DNA of 64,000 nt from Hyphomicrobiales bacterium (GCA_930633525.1 CAKNFP010000001.1:722001-786000); one strand, 5' to 3'. Positions 8,570 through 17,438 are shown, numbered from the stretch's first letter. Translations and numbers: made by a program. Notes: generated from the letters alone by a model not told the origin.

Positions 8570-9061
8570 ATGCGGCAAATGAAGTTGACTTTGACTGAGG
8601 AAGATAGACGGCGCCTGCTTGACATCGTCGAACGAGGCGATCCGTCGTCGATGACGGTGCTCAGGGCGCGAATAGTGCTCGATAGCGAGAAAAATCCCCG
8701 CCGGGACGTCGCGCGCGAGTTGGGCGTCGCAAGCCAAACGATCGCGAAGTGGTGGCGGCGCTATGAGCTGGAGGGTATCAACGGGCTGTACGACCGCCCC
8801 CGCTCCGGCAAGCCGAGACGTTTCTCGCGTCACGAGTTGATCGCGTTGATCAACCAGACTTTGTTGAAGGATTGTCCTGGGCGGCTTTCTTGGAGCGTCC
8901 GGACAGTTGCGAAGGAAACGGGCCTCTCGCCCGCGATGGTTGGCCGTGCCTGGCGTGATCTCACGCGGGAGCGACGTGCCCTGTTGCGTGACGAGCTGGT
9001 GAATGTGCCATCGGCTGCTGCGATGGCGACGGAGCCGGCCGAGCCTGCTTCTCACCCATAA
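8570..9061 (+). CDS. Stand-alone IS630-type helix-turn-helix protein
   Basis: 163 residues from the ATG at 8570, which has a GGAG site 6 nt upstream; a TTG at 8555 is less likely. The sequence is that of the DNA-binding half of IS630/Tc1-type transposases. A first HTH contains RDVARELGVASQTIAKWWRRY and the linker GLYDRPRSGKPRRF. A second HTH contains SVRTVAKETGLSPAMVGRAW. The protein then ends, with no DDE catalytic domain, after a short Ala/Pro-rich tail. It could be a transposase remnant or a domesticated regulator. Its intact start, ribosome site and regulatory upstream region favour a regulator of the neighbouring EPS genes, but that is inference. Confidence 0.65.
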   Translation: MRQMKLTLTEEDRRRLLDIVERGDPSSMTVLRARIVLDSEKNPRRDVARELGVASQTIAKWWRRYELEGINGLYDRPRSGKPRRFSRHELIALINQTLLKDCPGRLSWSVRTVAKETGLSPAMVGRAWRDLTRERRALLRDELVNVPSAAAMATEPAEPASHP

Positions 9062-9596
9062 CCGGCGAACCAGCGCGTGGGGCTGGCTGGCGCTCCGGAG
9101 CGGCATGGAATATGCCGCGACACCGATGGCTCATCGGGACGAAAGACCTTTGTCGGCTTTCGGATAAGCTCTACGTTCGACAAGGCGATTGAGAGGCTGT
9201 CTCGGTGAAGGCGGCAAATGGGGCCGCTGGAAGGGCGTCGTGCTATTGTGCTCGCGCCTTGGGCCGTTGTCATCGCCCAAGAGGCAATTCTCCAAGCAGC
9301 GACTCCAAGAACACAAGATATTCCAGGGGAAGTGTGAAGCGGCCTTCCGTTCGAAATTTCAGACAACAATAAAACAGAGCGTTTCGCGAGTCTGAAGGTA
9401 AGCGGAATGCTCCGACCCGCGTGACGAATGGAGGTCATGGCGAGTGAGGGAGATTTCCCGAGCGTCGACGTTCTTATAAAAGAGATGTCAATAAAATATG
9501 AATATATCAGGAGGCGGAATAGGAATAGAAGAAATTGTCGGTGTTAAAATAATGATAAACGCCGATATTTCGTAAAACTGATAGGGGAATTTCATC
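9062..9596. promoter_or_regulatory. Intergenic region upstream of the EPS regulator
   Basis: No convincing gene. Opposite-strand frames at 9052-9438 have no recognisable domain or ribosome site. From about 9470 the sequence is AT-rich, as expected for a promoter and 5' leader of the regulator gene. Nothing recognisable as the missing IS630 catalytic domain was seen after the HTH gene. Confidence 0.4.
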
Positions 9597-9680
9597 ATGA
9601 CAGCTGAAATCTTATCGCCGGTGGCTCATGGGCCGGTTCTTTGGGAGGGGACTTCTCGCCGGCGGCACTGGACAGAGTGA
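9597..9680 (+). CDS. Possible 27-residue leader ORF
   Basis: ATG at 9597 is preceded by a GGGG ribosome site about 8 nt upstream. The frame encodes 27 residues (MTAEILSPV...RRRHWTE) and stops at 9678-9680, only 5 nt before the ATG of the LuxR-type regulator at 9686. The position suggests translational coupling or an attenuating leader. The product has no recognisable domain, and a chance frame cannot be excluded. Confidence 0.35.
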   Translation: MTAEILSPVAHGPVLWEGTSRRRHWTE

Positions 9681-9685
9681 GTACA

Positions 9686-10384
9686 ATGGATGCCATTCTC
9701 CCCGCGTCGCTATCGGTGCGACCATCGACCACCACGATTATCATCATCGAGCCGCGGACGCTGATCCGCGACTGCCTCCTGCAAAGCCTGAGGGCGCTCA
9801 CCAACGGCGATACGGTGCTTGCCTTCGCGACTGTCGAGGACTGGCGGGTGGCTGATCCGCAACCCGCTCCGAACACCATTATTTTGCTGTGCCCGGTTGG
9901 CCGGAAGGCCAAAGATGTCGACGAAGAGATCAACGTACTCCCGGATGGCTGCAAGCACATGCCAGTCGTTCTGCTCTCGGATATCGAAGAGGCAGAACAG
10001 ATACTCGATGCGTTGGATCATGGTGCGCGCGGTTATATTCCGACAAGCATGTCGCTCGACGTCGCCGTCGAGGCCTTGCACCTCGTCAAGGCGGGCGGTG
10101 TCTTCGTGCCGGCGAGCAGCCTTATCTCGTCCCGACGCTCCATCGAGGAGCATGCCCAGACGGCAAAAAATCACGGCAATAGCCTGTTCACCGTGCGTCA
10201 GGCAGCGGTTGTTGGCGCCTTACGGCAGGGCAAGGCGAACAAGCGTATCGCCTATGAGCTCAACATGCAGGAAAGCACGGTCAAGGTGCACGTCCGCAAC
10301 ATCATGCGGAAGTTAAAAGCCAAGAACAGGACGGAGGTCGCGGTGTTGACCCACGAGCTGTTCCTCAAGGGCGATGATGGCTGA
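9686..10384 (+). CDS. LuxR/FixJ-type regulator with degenerate receiver domain
   Basis: 232 residues from the ATG at 9686; a longer frame from 9641 reads into leader sequence. The N-terminal domain aligns by eye with a response-regulator receiver, but key residues are missing. The acidic pair after strand 1 is EPR, and the phosphoacceptor aspartate after strand 3 is replaced (IILLCP). The conserved lysine region reads GYIPTS. The C-terminal GerE/LuxR HTH (about residues 168-225) is intact, with ANKRIAYELNMQESTVKVHV. It is therefore likely to act without phosphorylation. It directly precedes the wzc/exoF-like operon and is a plausible activator of it. Confidence 0.8.
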   Translation: MDAILPASLSVRPSTTTIIIIEPRTLIRDCLLQSLRALTNGDTVLAFATVEDWRVADPQPAPNTIILLCPVGRKAKDVDEEINVLPDGCKHMPVVLLSDIEEAEQILDALDHGARGYIPTSMSLDVAVEALHLVKAGGVFVPASSLISSRRSIEEHAQTAKNHGNSLFTVRQAAVVGALRQGKANKRIAYELNMQESTVKVHVRNIMRKLKAKNRTEVAVLTHELFLKGDDG

Positions 10385-10427
10385 CGCGTATTGGGGAATT
10401 CCCAAAATGGAGAAATGGGAGATTGCG

Positions 10428-12713
10428 ATGATCGTGAGCCCTGCATCGTCCCGTGAACCCGGTGATCGCATGATCGATTGGCGTGGTCTTCTACGACGGT
10501 GGCGGCTCATCATCCTCTCTGCTCTTGTCCTGGGACTAGCGCTGGCTATCGTCATTCTTAACCTGACGCCGGCCCGTTACACAGCCGAGGCCAGTCTCGT
10601 GCTCGAGGCCCGCAAGGTCCAGGTCATTCTTCAGGACGCCGTGGTCTCGCGTCTACCTCAGGACAGCCCGGTCCTGCGCACGGAGCTCGATGTCATCAGT
10701 TCGCGCTCGCTGGCGGAAAAAGCTCTGGAGAAGCTTGGCGAAGCGAGATCCGACGCGGATGTCGCCGCCACGGACAGTCAGCTGCCGCCTCTATCCCCAT
10801 CCAGCGCTTGGCAATACTTGAGTCCATGGCAATATTTGCCGTGGTCGCGAGGGCACGAGCAGGAACCGTCGAGTGAAAATAGCCGGCGGGCTGATATCGA
10901 CAGGCTTCTGAACGGATTGCGCGTCAGCAATGACGGCCGTTCCTATACGATTTTCATTGCCTATACTGACAAGGACCCGGTGTACGCGGCCCGCGTTGCC
11001 AATGCCTTCGCGGAAGCCTATCTCGACCAGCAGACCGGCCTGCAGGCCGGCGCTACCCGCCAAGCCAGCGCCTGGCTCGGCAAGAAGCTCGATGATTTGC
11101 GTTCCACATTGCAAAGTTCAGAGGTGGCCGTTGAAGACTTGCGGCGCAAGGCCGGCCTGGTGGAGGCAAACGGTACGCCGCTCCTGGTGCAGCGCCTCGA
11201 TGCCCTCAACCGCGAACTCGTGATTGCCCGTGCCAACCGCGCGGGTGCCGAGGCCCGCCTGGCGACGGCGCGCCGCCTGGCGCAGGAGGATGCCGGTGCG
11301 AGCGCCGCGACCTTTCCGGAGGTGCTGAATTCGCCGGTCATCCAACTGCTGCGCAGGGATCAGGCGCAGTTCAGCCGCGAACTCGGCGGCCTGGAGAATG
11401 CCGGTGCGTCGAAGAGCGCCCAGATTCCGGCACTCAAATCGCAACTCGATGCCCTCCAGCAGCAGATCGCGACCGAGACAGAACGCGTGTTGCTGAGCCT
11501 TGCCAATGAGGTGGATGTTGCGCGACGCAAGGAGGAGGCCCTCACGTCCGAGTTCAGTGCCTCCCAGGCGAGCTATGCGGCCTCCAGCGACACCCTCATC
11601 CACGTGAAGCAGCTCGAGCGGGAGGCCGATGCCAATCGTGCGGTCTATGAGAGCTTTCTCAATCGCTACAAGCAGACCCTGGAGCAGGATGGACTGGCAG
11701 CGCCGGAGGCGCGTCTCGTCTCCCGCGCCGAGCCGCCACGTCGCCCTTCGACCGCGCGATTGCCCGTGCTGGTTTTCGGATTGGTCGGCGGGCTGGGCAT
11801 TGGCCTGGGCCTTGCGATGATGATGGAGCATTTCGACGATCGCGTGCGCACCGCGGCTGCGCTCGAGCAGGCCACGGGCACCAAGGTGCTCGCACAGGTC
11901 CCCCTTGTGTCGGCAATGCGCCGGCGAACGGTAACGTCGCCCATCATGCCGCCTGGATCGTCCTATGACAGGGCCTTCGCCAAATTGCAGGCAACATTGC
12001 GCCTCTCGCCGCAGACCGGGAATGCCAAGGTCATCATGGTGACATCGGCGTCGATGGGCGATGGCAAGACGACCACGTGCGTCTCGCTTGCCCGGTCCAT
12101 TGCGCGGGGCGGTGAGCAGGTGGTGATTGTCGACGCGGACTGGCATCGCCCGGCGGTCGCTACCATGCTGCGGGGAACGCTGGCGCCCGGTCTGGCCGAT
12201 GCGGTGCGCGGCGGCACGAGCTTGGCCGATTGCGCGCAAATCGATCGTCAGTCGGGCGTTCATTTTATCGCGCCCGGCCTGACCCAGGGGCTGCCGCAAT
12301 CGGTACTTGGCTCGGAGACTGTCGGCGCCTGCATCGCCCAGCTCAGGCAGCGCTACGATATCGTGCTCATCGACACGCCCCCGGTTCTCAGTTCGGCTGA
12401 GGCGGCCCTGGTCGGCCGTTTCGCCGATGCCACGCTGTTCATCGTCCGATGGGGCAGGACAGGCACGCGGGAAGTGGTCGCAGGTCTGCGAGAGCTCAGC
12501 TTGTGCGGCCTGGATCGCGTGAGCCTCGTGCTCGGCGGTATTGATCCACGCCTCCTGCCGCAATACGGCAGCACTGCCGCGGACGATGGTGGCGAGGGTG
12601 GAGCAGGCCCGGCGAGGCGCCATGGCCGCCCGCAGCCCGGCCTCGTGGCGCGGCCTTCTCCGGCGGCAGCCCGTGGGGCAGCCGTTATCAAGGTTGGGAG
12701 CGACAGGTCATGA
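10428..12713 (+). CDS. Wzc/ExoP-like polysaccharide co-polymerase with BY-kinase domain
   Basis: 761 residues from 10428, where GGGAG precedes the ATG; the frame also opens at 10374 inside the regulator gene. The order is a Wzz domain with a first membrane segment near residues 28-45, a long periplasmic coiled coil, and a second membrane segment near 445-465. The cytoplasmic ATPase follows: Walker A (MGDGKTTT, about 543-550), Walker A' (VIVDADWHRP) and Walker B (IVLIDTPP). It governs chain length and export of Wzy-made polysaccharide in the inner membrane. Unusually, the tail after the ATPase has a single tyrosine and is Gly/Ala/Pro/Arg-rich, so the usual tyrosine cluster is absent. Confidence 0.9.
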   Translation: MIVSPASSREPGDRMIDWRGLLRRWRLIILSALVLGLALAIVILNLTPARYTAEASLVLEARKVQVILQDAVVSRLPQDSPVLRTELDVISSRSLAEKALEKLGEARSDADVAATDSQLPPLSPSSAWQYLSPWQYLPWSRGHEQEPSSENSRRADIDRLLNGLRVSNDGRSYTIFIAYTDKDPVYAARVANAFAEAYLDQQTGLQAGATRQASAWLGKKLDDLRSTLQSSEVAVEDLRRKAGLVEANGTPLLVQRLDALNRELVIARANRAGAEARLATARRLAQEDAGASAATFPEVLNSPVIQLLRRDQAQFSRELGGLENAGASKSAQIPALKSQLDALQQQIATETERVLLSLANEVDVARRKEEALTSEFSASQASYAASSDTLIHVKQLEREADANRAVYESFLNRYKQTLEQDGLAAPEARLVSRAEPPRRPSTARLPVLVFGLVGGLGIGLGLAMMMEHFDDRVRTAAALEQATGTKVLAQVPLVSAMRRRTVTSPIMPPGSSYDRAFAKLQATLRLSPQTGNAKVIMVTSASMGDGKTTTCVSLARSIARGGEQVVIVDADWHRPAVATMLRGTLAPGLADAVRGGTSLADCAQIDRQSGVHFIAPGLTQGLPQSVLGSETVGACIAQLRQRYDIVLIDTPPVLSSAEAALVGRFADATLFIVRWGRTGTREVVAGLRELSLCGLDRVSLVLGGIDPRLLPQYGSTAADDGGEGGAGPARRHGRPQPGLVARPSPAAARGAAVIKVGSDRS

Positions 12714-14002
12714 CGCGGCCTATCACATGGCTCGTGGCGATGGGCCTCACGAGCATCTGCTTGCAGGCCGGCATTCCGGCCCGTGCCGCCGACGATGGCG
12801 GCTATCGCGCGGGCGTTGGGGATACGCTCAACGTGGTCGTTTACGGCGAGGACAAACTATCCGGGCGCTTTCGCGTGAGCCCGGCGGGTACCATCAGTTA
12901 TCCGCTCGTCGGCGAAGTGGCCGTCGCTGATTTGTCGACGATCGAGATCGGCCGGAAGATTGCCGCGGTGCTCGCGGAACGCATACCGGCCAACGGCCTG
13001 CCAAGCGTGGAGATCGTCGAATACGCGCATGTCTTCGTGCTCGGCAATGTCGACAAGCCTGGGCCCTATCAATACAGGCCGGGCATGACGGTGCTGGAAC
13101 TCGTGGCGCTCGGCGGCGGCGAGCGGCGCGCCGCGAGCAGCGAAACGGTCATGTTGCAGATCATCTCCACCGAACAGGAACTGGTTGATCTCAGGATCGC
13201 GCGCTGGTCCGAGATGGTGCGCAAGACGCGCGTCCGCGCGGAAATCGCCGGGCAGGAATTTGACGGCAAGGAGACGATCGCGGGCGGCGAACTCGTTGCG
13301 GCCAGTACGCGCCAGGCTGCTGTCGACAATGAGGTGTCCTTGTTTCGTGTCAGGCGCACAATTCTCGCCGAGCAGAACAAGGCGCTAGCCGCGCAGCGCG
13401 CGAGCTATGACCAGGAAATCGCCTCGCTCGAAGAGGGCATCAAGCTGCACGACGAGGAATTGCGCCTCCTGGAGCAGGAAGTCGGGACGCAGCAAGGCCT
13501 TTACGACAAGGGGCTCGCCGTCCAGCCGCGGCTTCTTGCCGTGAAGCGCGAGCTCTCCGCCACGCGCCGCAATGCGCTGGAGCTGCGTTCCTATCTGGCG
13601 AGGGCGCATCAGCGCCAGCTTGAGGTCGATCAGAAGATCGCCGAATTGCGTGATCAGTGGGTGCGCGAGAATGCAACCATGCTCGCGGAGCTTGATATCA
13701 GCACCGCCCGGCGTGACGAGAGGATCGGCTCGCTCGTGGCCACTCTCGGCGAATTGCGCGGACAGGCGAGCAGCACGCGGGCGGCCGAAAGACGCACGAC
13801 AAACTATAGCGTGACCCGCCAGGAGGAGGGGCGCTATGTCACGCGACCTGTCGGCGAACTCGATGCCATAGCGCCCCGCGATATCCTCCGGATCGACGTC
13901 GCCGGTCCGGGACGCGTCAGTGAGAGCGTGAGCTTGCCCCAAGGCGCCAGCCCGGGATCCGGCAGCGCGCTGGCAGCCGCGTCCGTTCCGCGGCTCCCAT
14001 GA
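12710..14002 (+). CDS. ExoF/Wza-like polysaccharide export protein
   Basis: 430 residues. A Sec signal peptide (about 1-26, cleavage after ARA) has no lipobox, as in ExoF and unlike Wza. A Poly_export domain (YRAGVGDTLNVVVYGEDKLSG) and an SLBB segment (VFVLGNVDKPGPYQYRPGMTV) are followed by a long periplasmic coiled coil near residues 190-370. The length is close to Sinorhizobium ExoF. It overlaps the Wzc-like gene by 4 bp (ATGA), so the two export components are made together. Expected role: periplasmic/outer-membrane passage of the exopolysaccharide. Confidence 0.88.
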   Translation: MTRPITWLVAMGLTSICLQAGIPARAADDGGYRAGVGDTLNVVVYGEDKLSGRFRVSPAGTISYPLVGEVAVADLSTIEIGRKIAAVLAERIPANGLPSVEIVEYAHVFVLGNVDKPGPYQYRPGMTVLELVALGGGERRAASSETVMLQIISTEQELVDLRIARWSEMVRKTRVRAEIAGQEFDGKETIAGGELVAASTRQAAVDNEVSLFRVRRTILAEQNKALAAQRASYDQEIASLEEGIKLHDEELRLLEQEVGTQQGLYDKGLAVQPRLLAVKRELSATRRNALELRSYLARAHQRQLEVDQKIAELRDQWVRENATMLAELDISTARRDERIGSLVATLGELRGQASSTRAAERRTTNYSVTRQEEGRYVTRPVGELDAIAPRDILRIDVAGPGRVSESVSLPQGASPGSGSALAAASVPRLP

Positions 14003-14041
14003 TGAGGGGAAGGGGGTGGCGGCTAAGCCAGCCCCGCAACG

Positions 14042-14079
14042 AGGATGGGCCTGGCTGTTTCCGCGGCCAGGCCCATCCT
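14042..14079. terminator. Bidirectional terminator hairpin
   Basis: A perfect 14-bp inverted repeat (14042-14055 and 14066-14079) with a 10-nt loop lies between the ends of the convergent exoF-like and fucose-synthase genes. There is no clear T-run, so termination efficiency is uncertain, but placement and stem strength suit a shared terminator. Confidence 0.75.
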
Positions 14080-14101
14080 GTTGGCTCAAATCATGGATCG
14101 A

Positions 14102-15160
14102 TCACCGCACTGCCGTCTGCGCGGCTCCTGAGGACAGGGGCGGCAGGCTGAAGGTGAGTGCATCTTCGCGAGCACGCCAATGGCCGTAGGCGTCCGTGAG
14201 ACCGGCGCGCAGCCCGATGCGCGGCGTCCAGCCGAGATCCCTGAGGCGGGTTGTGTCAAGCAGCTTGCGCGGGGCACCATCGGGTTTCGAGGTATCGAAA
14301 GCGAATGAGCCGGCATAACCGATGACTTCGGCGATGGCCCCGGCAAGCTCCCGGATGGTCACTTCCATGCCGGAGCCGATGTTGATCGGTTCCGGGGCCT
14401 CATAGGCCTTCAGCAGGAAGATGCAGGCATCGGCGAGATCGTCAACGTGAAGAAACTCGCGTCGCGGCGCGCCCGAGCCCCAGATCTCGACAACGCGCTT
14501 TCCCGCTTCCCTGGCTTCATGGATCTTGCGCATCAGCGCAGGGATGACATGCGAACTCGTCAGGTCGAAATTGTCGTTCGGCCCATAGAGATTCGTCGGC
14601 ATGGCCGTGATGAAGCGGCAGCCGTACTCCCTGGAGTACGCCTCGGCGAGTTTCAGGCCAGCGATCTTGGCGACCGCATAGGCTTCATTGGTGGGTTCGA
14701 GGGCGCCTGTGAGCAGAGCACTTTCCTCGATGGGCTGCGCGGCGAGCTTCGGATAGATGCAGCTTGATCCGAGATAAAGAAGTTTGGTCACGCCGGCACG
14801 CCGGGCGGCCGATATGACATTCGCGCCGATCATGAGGTTGTCGTAGAGAAACTCGGCTGGAAATGTCGCATTCGCGACGATCCCGCCCACGCGTGCGGCG
14901 GCGACAAAAACGATGTCGGGGCGCCTCTTGAACATCCAGGCTTCCACATCAGCCTGGCGGGTGAGATCAAGCTCCGTGCGATCGACTGTCAGGACCTTGC
15001 AGTCCTCGCGGGCGAGGCGCCGCATCATGGCCGATCCGACCATGCCCCTGTGACCGGCGACGAAAATGCGCCGACCGGATAGGGCCATCGCATCACCGTG
15101 AGGATGCATGAGGTCGTTCGGCGTGTGTCGATGTGGAAAGCCGTTTTCTGCTGCGGTCAT
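14102..15160 (-). CDS. fcl: GDP-L-fucose synthase
   Basis: A 352-residue extended SDR enzyme that converts GDP-4-keto-6-deoxy-D-mannose to GDP-L-fucose (3,5-epimerase and 4-reductase). Visible features are the NADP-binding AGHRGMVGS at residues 35-43, catalytic Ser in GSSCIYP (131-137), and Tyr161 and Lys165 in YAVAK; the GSGAPRREFLHVDD motif is typical of Fcl. The start at 15160 is kept because GGAGG precedes it by 7 nt, which gives a tail of about 24 residues before the Rossmann fold. The usual partner GDP-mannose 4,6-dehydratase (gmd) is not in the window. It implies fucose in the exopolysaccharide. Confidence 0.92.
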   Translation of the reverse strand: MTAAENGFPHRHTPNDLMHPHGDAMALSGRRIFVAGHRGMVGSAMMRRLAREDCKVLTVDRTELDLTRQADVEAWMFKRRPDIVFVAAARVGGIVANATFPAEFLYDNLMIGANVISAARRAGVTKLLYLGSSCIYPKLAAQPIEESALLTGALEPTNEAYAVAKIAGLKLAEAYSREYGCRFITAMPTNLYGPNDNFDLTSSHVIPALMRKIHEAREAGKRVVEIWGSGAPRREFLHVDDLADACIFLLKAYEAPEPINIGSGMEVTIRELAGAIAEVIGYAGSFAFDTSKPDGAPRKLLDTTRLRDLGWTPRIGLRAGLTDAYGHWRAREDALTFSLPPLSSGAAQTAVR

Positions 15161-15513
15161 TGCGCTGCCTCCGTGGCACGATACCCAGGCTGCGATGGTG
15201 CGCCGCTACTCCGGATGCCTCGCGCCATCATCGCTGCATAGGTTACGGCGCGGCTTGGCTCGCTTCACCTTGCCCGAAGGTGGCAACAGGCTTCAGGCCA
15301 ATTGCCATCCCTTCCGCCAAGGGCGTGGCTGAGAGGCAGGCCTTTGCAGGACGGCGGATAACGTCATCGCCGAAAGGCGGTATCTTTGGCGTGGCTGGCT
15401 CTCCGAAAGATCAACTCGGACGAAATCGCCAGTCGGTTGATGATGGCGCAGGGCGGCTCGCCGCCGGGACGCCAGTAACGACTGCTCAATGCGGCATGAG
15501 GAGGAACTCGGCC
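15161..15513. promoter_or_regulatory. Divergent promoter region fcl / glycosyltransferase
   Basis: 353 bp between two divergently read genes. It should hold both promoters. The open frame on the plus strand runs through it from 15133, but the residues are not glycosyltransferase-like. I see no clear operator. Confidence 0.5.
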
Positions 15514-16563
15514 ATGGCGATCGTCGATGTCATCGTGCCTTGCTATCGCTACGGCAATTTCCTGGAGCGGTGTATCGCGAGTATTGTCGACCAGGGTTTG
15601 GAAGATATCCGCATCCTCATCATTGACGATGCTTCACCGGACGACAGTGCCGCTGTTGCGGAGGCTATCGCCTGGCGCGACCGGCGCGTCACTGTCATCA
15701 TCCATCCGGTCAACCAGGGGCATATCGCCACCTACAACGAGGGCATCGACTGGGTCGAGTCGCCCTATATGCTGCTTCTCAGCGCTGATGATCTCCTGGC
15801 TCCAGGCGCGCTGAAACGCGCAATCGCCCTCATGGAGGCCAACCCCAGGGTGGTTTTGACCTATGGAGATTGGAGCGAACTCCCCGCCGGCGTGGACCAC
15901 CGGCCGTTGTGGTCGGCGCTTGAGGCCCAGGGAACCGACCGGACACAAGGCTGGCGGGTCGAGTCCGGTGAGCGCTTCATCCGGAGGGCCTGCACGGCCG
16001 CCATAAACCCCGTCGTGACTGTAACTGCGATCCTGCGTAGCGCGGCACAGAAGGCAGTGGGGCCATACCGGGCCGAGTTGACGCATTCCGGCGACATGGA
16101 AATGTGGTTGCGCTTCGCCATGCACGGCGATGTCGCGCAAACACACGCGGTCCAGGGCATTCGCGGCGTCCATGGCGAGAACATGTCGCTGAAAGCCGAC
16201 GATGTGTTGTTGCGGGACTGCGAGCAGCGGGAGCTCGCTTTCCAGTCCTTCTTCGCGGGGCCGGGCGCTTCCCTGCCGGATGCAACGCGCTTGCGGGCAC
16301 TTGCCTTGCGCCGGCTCGCCGAGCAGGCCTTCTGGACAGGCCAGGCGCAGCGCTGGCGTGGCAACCCGGCGAGCGGGCGTGATCTTGTTCGGTTCGCCTG
16401 CCGTTTGAGGCCATCGCTGCTGGTGGCGCCGCCTGTGGGGCACCTCCTGCGTTCGCCGCAGGCAAGCCGCCGGTTGGCGGCCCTTTTCAGTGAGAGTGGA
16501 TGGGCGAGGGCGTTACCCTTCAGAATGGCGGCAAAAGCCGGGCGCTCGCCTTCGTCGCCATGA
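15514..16563 (+). CDS. Glycosyltransferase family 2
   Basis: 349 residues from the ATG at 15514, chosen because GAGGAGGA lies about 9 nt upstream and the GT-A fold begins at once (VDVIVPCYRYGNFLERCIASI). The nucleotide-binding region has IDDASPDDS, and the metal-binding DXD equivalent is SADDL. The central WSELPAG to GDMEMWLRFA region is typical of GT2 acceptor domains. It transfers a sugar from a nucleotide donor to the lipid-linked repeat at the cytoplasmic face. Its 3' end overlaps the convergent neighbouring glycosyltransferase by 44 bp. Donor and linkage unknown. Confidence 0.85.
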   Translation: MAIVDVIVPCYRYGNFLERCIASIVDQGLEDIRILIIDDASPDDSAAVAEAIAWRDRRVTVIIHPVNQGHIATYNEGIDWVESPYMLLLSADDLLAPGALKRAIALMEANPRVVLTYGDWSELPAGVDHRPLWSALEAQGTDRTQGWRVESGERFIRRACTAAINPVVTVTAILRSAAQKAVGPYRAELTHSGDMEMWLRFAMHGDVAQTHAVQGIRGVHGENMSLKADDVLLRDCEQRELAFQSFFAGPGASLPDATRLRALALRRLAEQAFWTGQAQRWRGNPASGRDLVRFACRLRPSLLVAPPVGHLLRSPQASRRLAALFSESGWARALPFRMAAKAGRSPSSP

Positions 16564-17374
16564 GCCGCAGGCGGCCGATGCCACGCCGAAAGTTGCGATG
16601 CAGCGCCGATGGACTGTCGCGGTAGGCGACAAGGCTTTCGTCCAGATTGACGAAGCGATTGTACCCCGCGCGCATCATCCGGATCCAGAGATCGTAGTCC
16701 TCCGGCAGCCCGCGCATCGCGCGATACCCCCCGACGGCGCGCACGCTGTCCCTGTTCAGGAGCACACCTGTGTGATTCATGAACCAGTAGCCTGGTGAGC
16801 GCACGACGTGCGCGCGGGTTATCTTGCTTGGATGATGGGTGGTAAAGTGGCTTTCCCCGAAAGCCGTGAACTGGCAACCGAGCACGTCGGGAGCCGGATG
16901 CCCGTCGAGGTGATCGCAGAAGGCCGCCAGGAGGCCAGGATCAGCCACGTCATCGGAATCGAGCTTGAGCGCGAATGGCGTGGGACAGGCCTCGAGGGCG
17001 CGGTTCATCGTTGGCCCGAGCGAGAGATTGCGCGGGTTGTAGAGCACATCCACCAGCAGGCTGTCGTCGATCGCGGCGAGATAGGCTCGCGTGTCCAGGC
17101 GGTCGCTGCCGTCATCGATGACGAGGATGTAAGCCGGTCGCCGTGTCTGCGCCAAGAGGGAATCCAGCGCGACATGGAGCATGGCGGGATCGGTGTTGTA
17201 GACCGGCACAATGGCCGTCACCATCTCCGCGACCGGCCGGCCCGCGATCGTCGCGTCCGTCTTGCGGAGATAATCCCCCAGGCTATCGACTAGAGGGCGT
17301 CCTTCCGGGAAATGCGCGAGCTGGCGTGTCCTATCGATGGTGATTGTCGGAAAAGGCTCGACCAGGGCTGTCAC
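16520..17374 (-). CDS. Glycosyltransferase family 2
   Basis: 284 residues. After a roughly 50-residue leader the GT-A fold starts at TAIVPVYNTDP. VIDDGSD is the nucleotide-binding loop, KLDSDDVADP holds the DXD-like metal site, and the LPEDYDLWIRMM segment is characteristic of the family and carries the probable catalytic acidic residue. It lies 64 bp downstream of the flippase gene on the same strand, so the two form an operon. Its last 44 bp are shared with the convergent glycosyltransferase. Donor and linkage unknown. Confidence 0.85.
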   Translation of the reverse strand: MTALVEPFPTITIDRTRQLAHFPEGRPLVDSLGDYLRKTDATIAGRPVAEMVTAIVPVYNTDPAMLHVALDSLLAQTRRPAYILVIDDGSDRLDTRAYLAAIDDSLLVDVLYNPRNLSLGPTMNRALEACPTPFALKLDSDDVADPGLLAAFCDHLDGHPAPDVLGCQFTAFGESHFTTHHPSKITRAHVVRSPGYWFMNHTGVLLNRDSVRAVGGYRAMRGLPEDYDLWIRMMRAGYNRFVNLDESLVAYRDSPSALHRNFRRGIGRLRLMATKASARLLPPF

Positions 17375-17438
17375 ATGACACCTCCATGGGAACGAAGCGC
17401 TGGAGCCTGTGCTCCGAGTTATTGATACGGAGCGACTT

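Noticed and set aside
9052..9438. A 128-codon minus-strand frame after the IS630-type HTH gene, examined as a transposase remnant
   Set aside because: No DDE motif, no terminal repeats and no ribosome site; translation does not resemble IS630 transposases.
12710..12770. Lipobox in the ExoF-like export protein (a Cys at about residue 17)
   Set aside because: The residues before the cysteine (TSI) do not fit the lipobox, and a normal signal-peptidase I site (ARA) follows.
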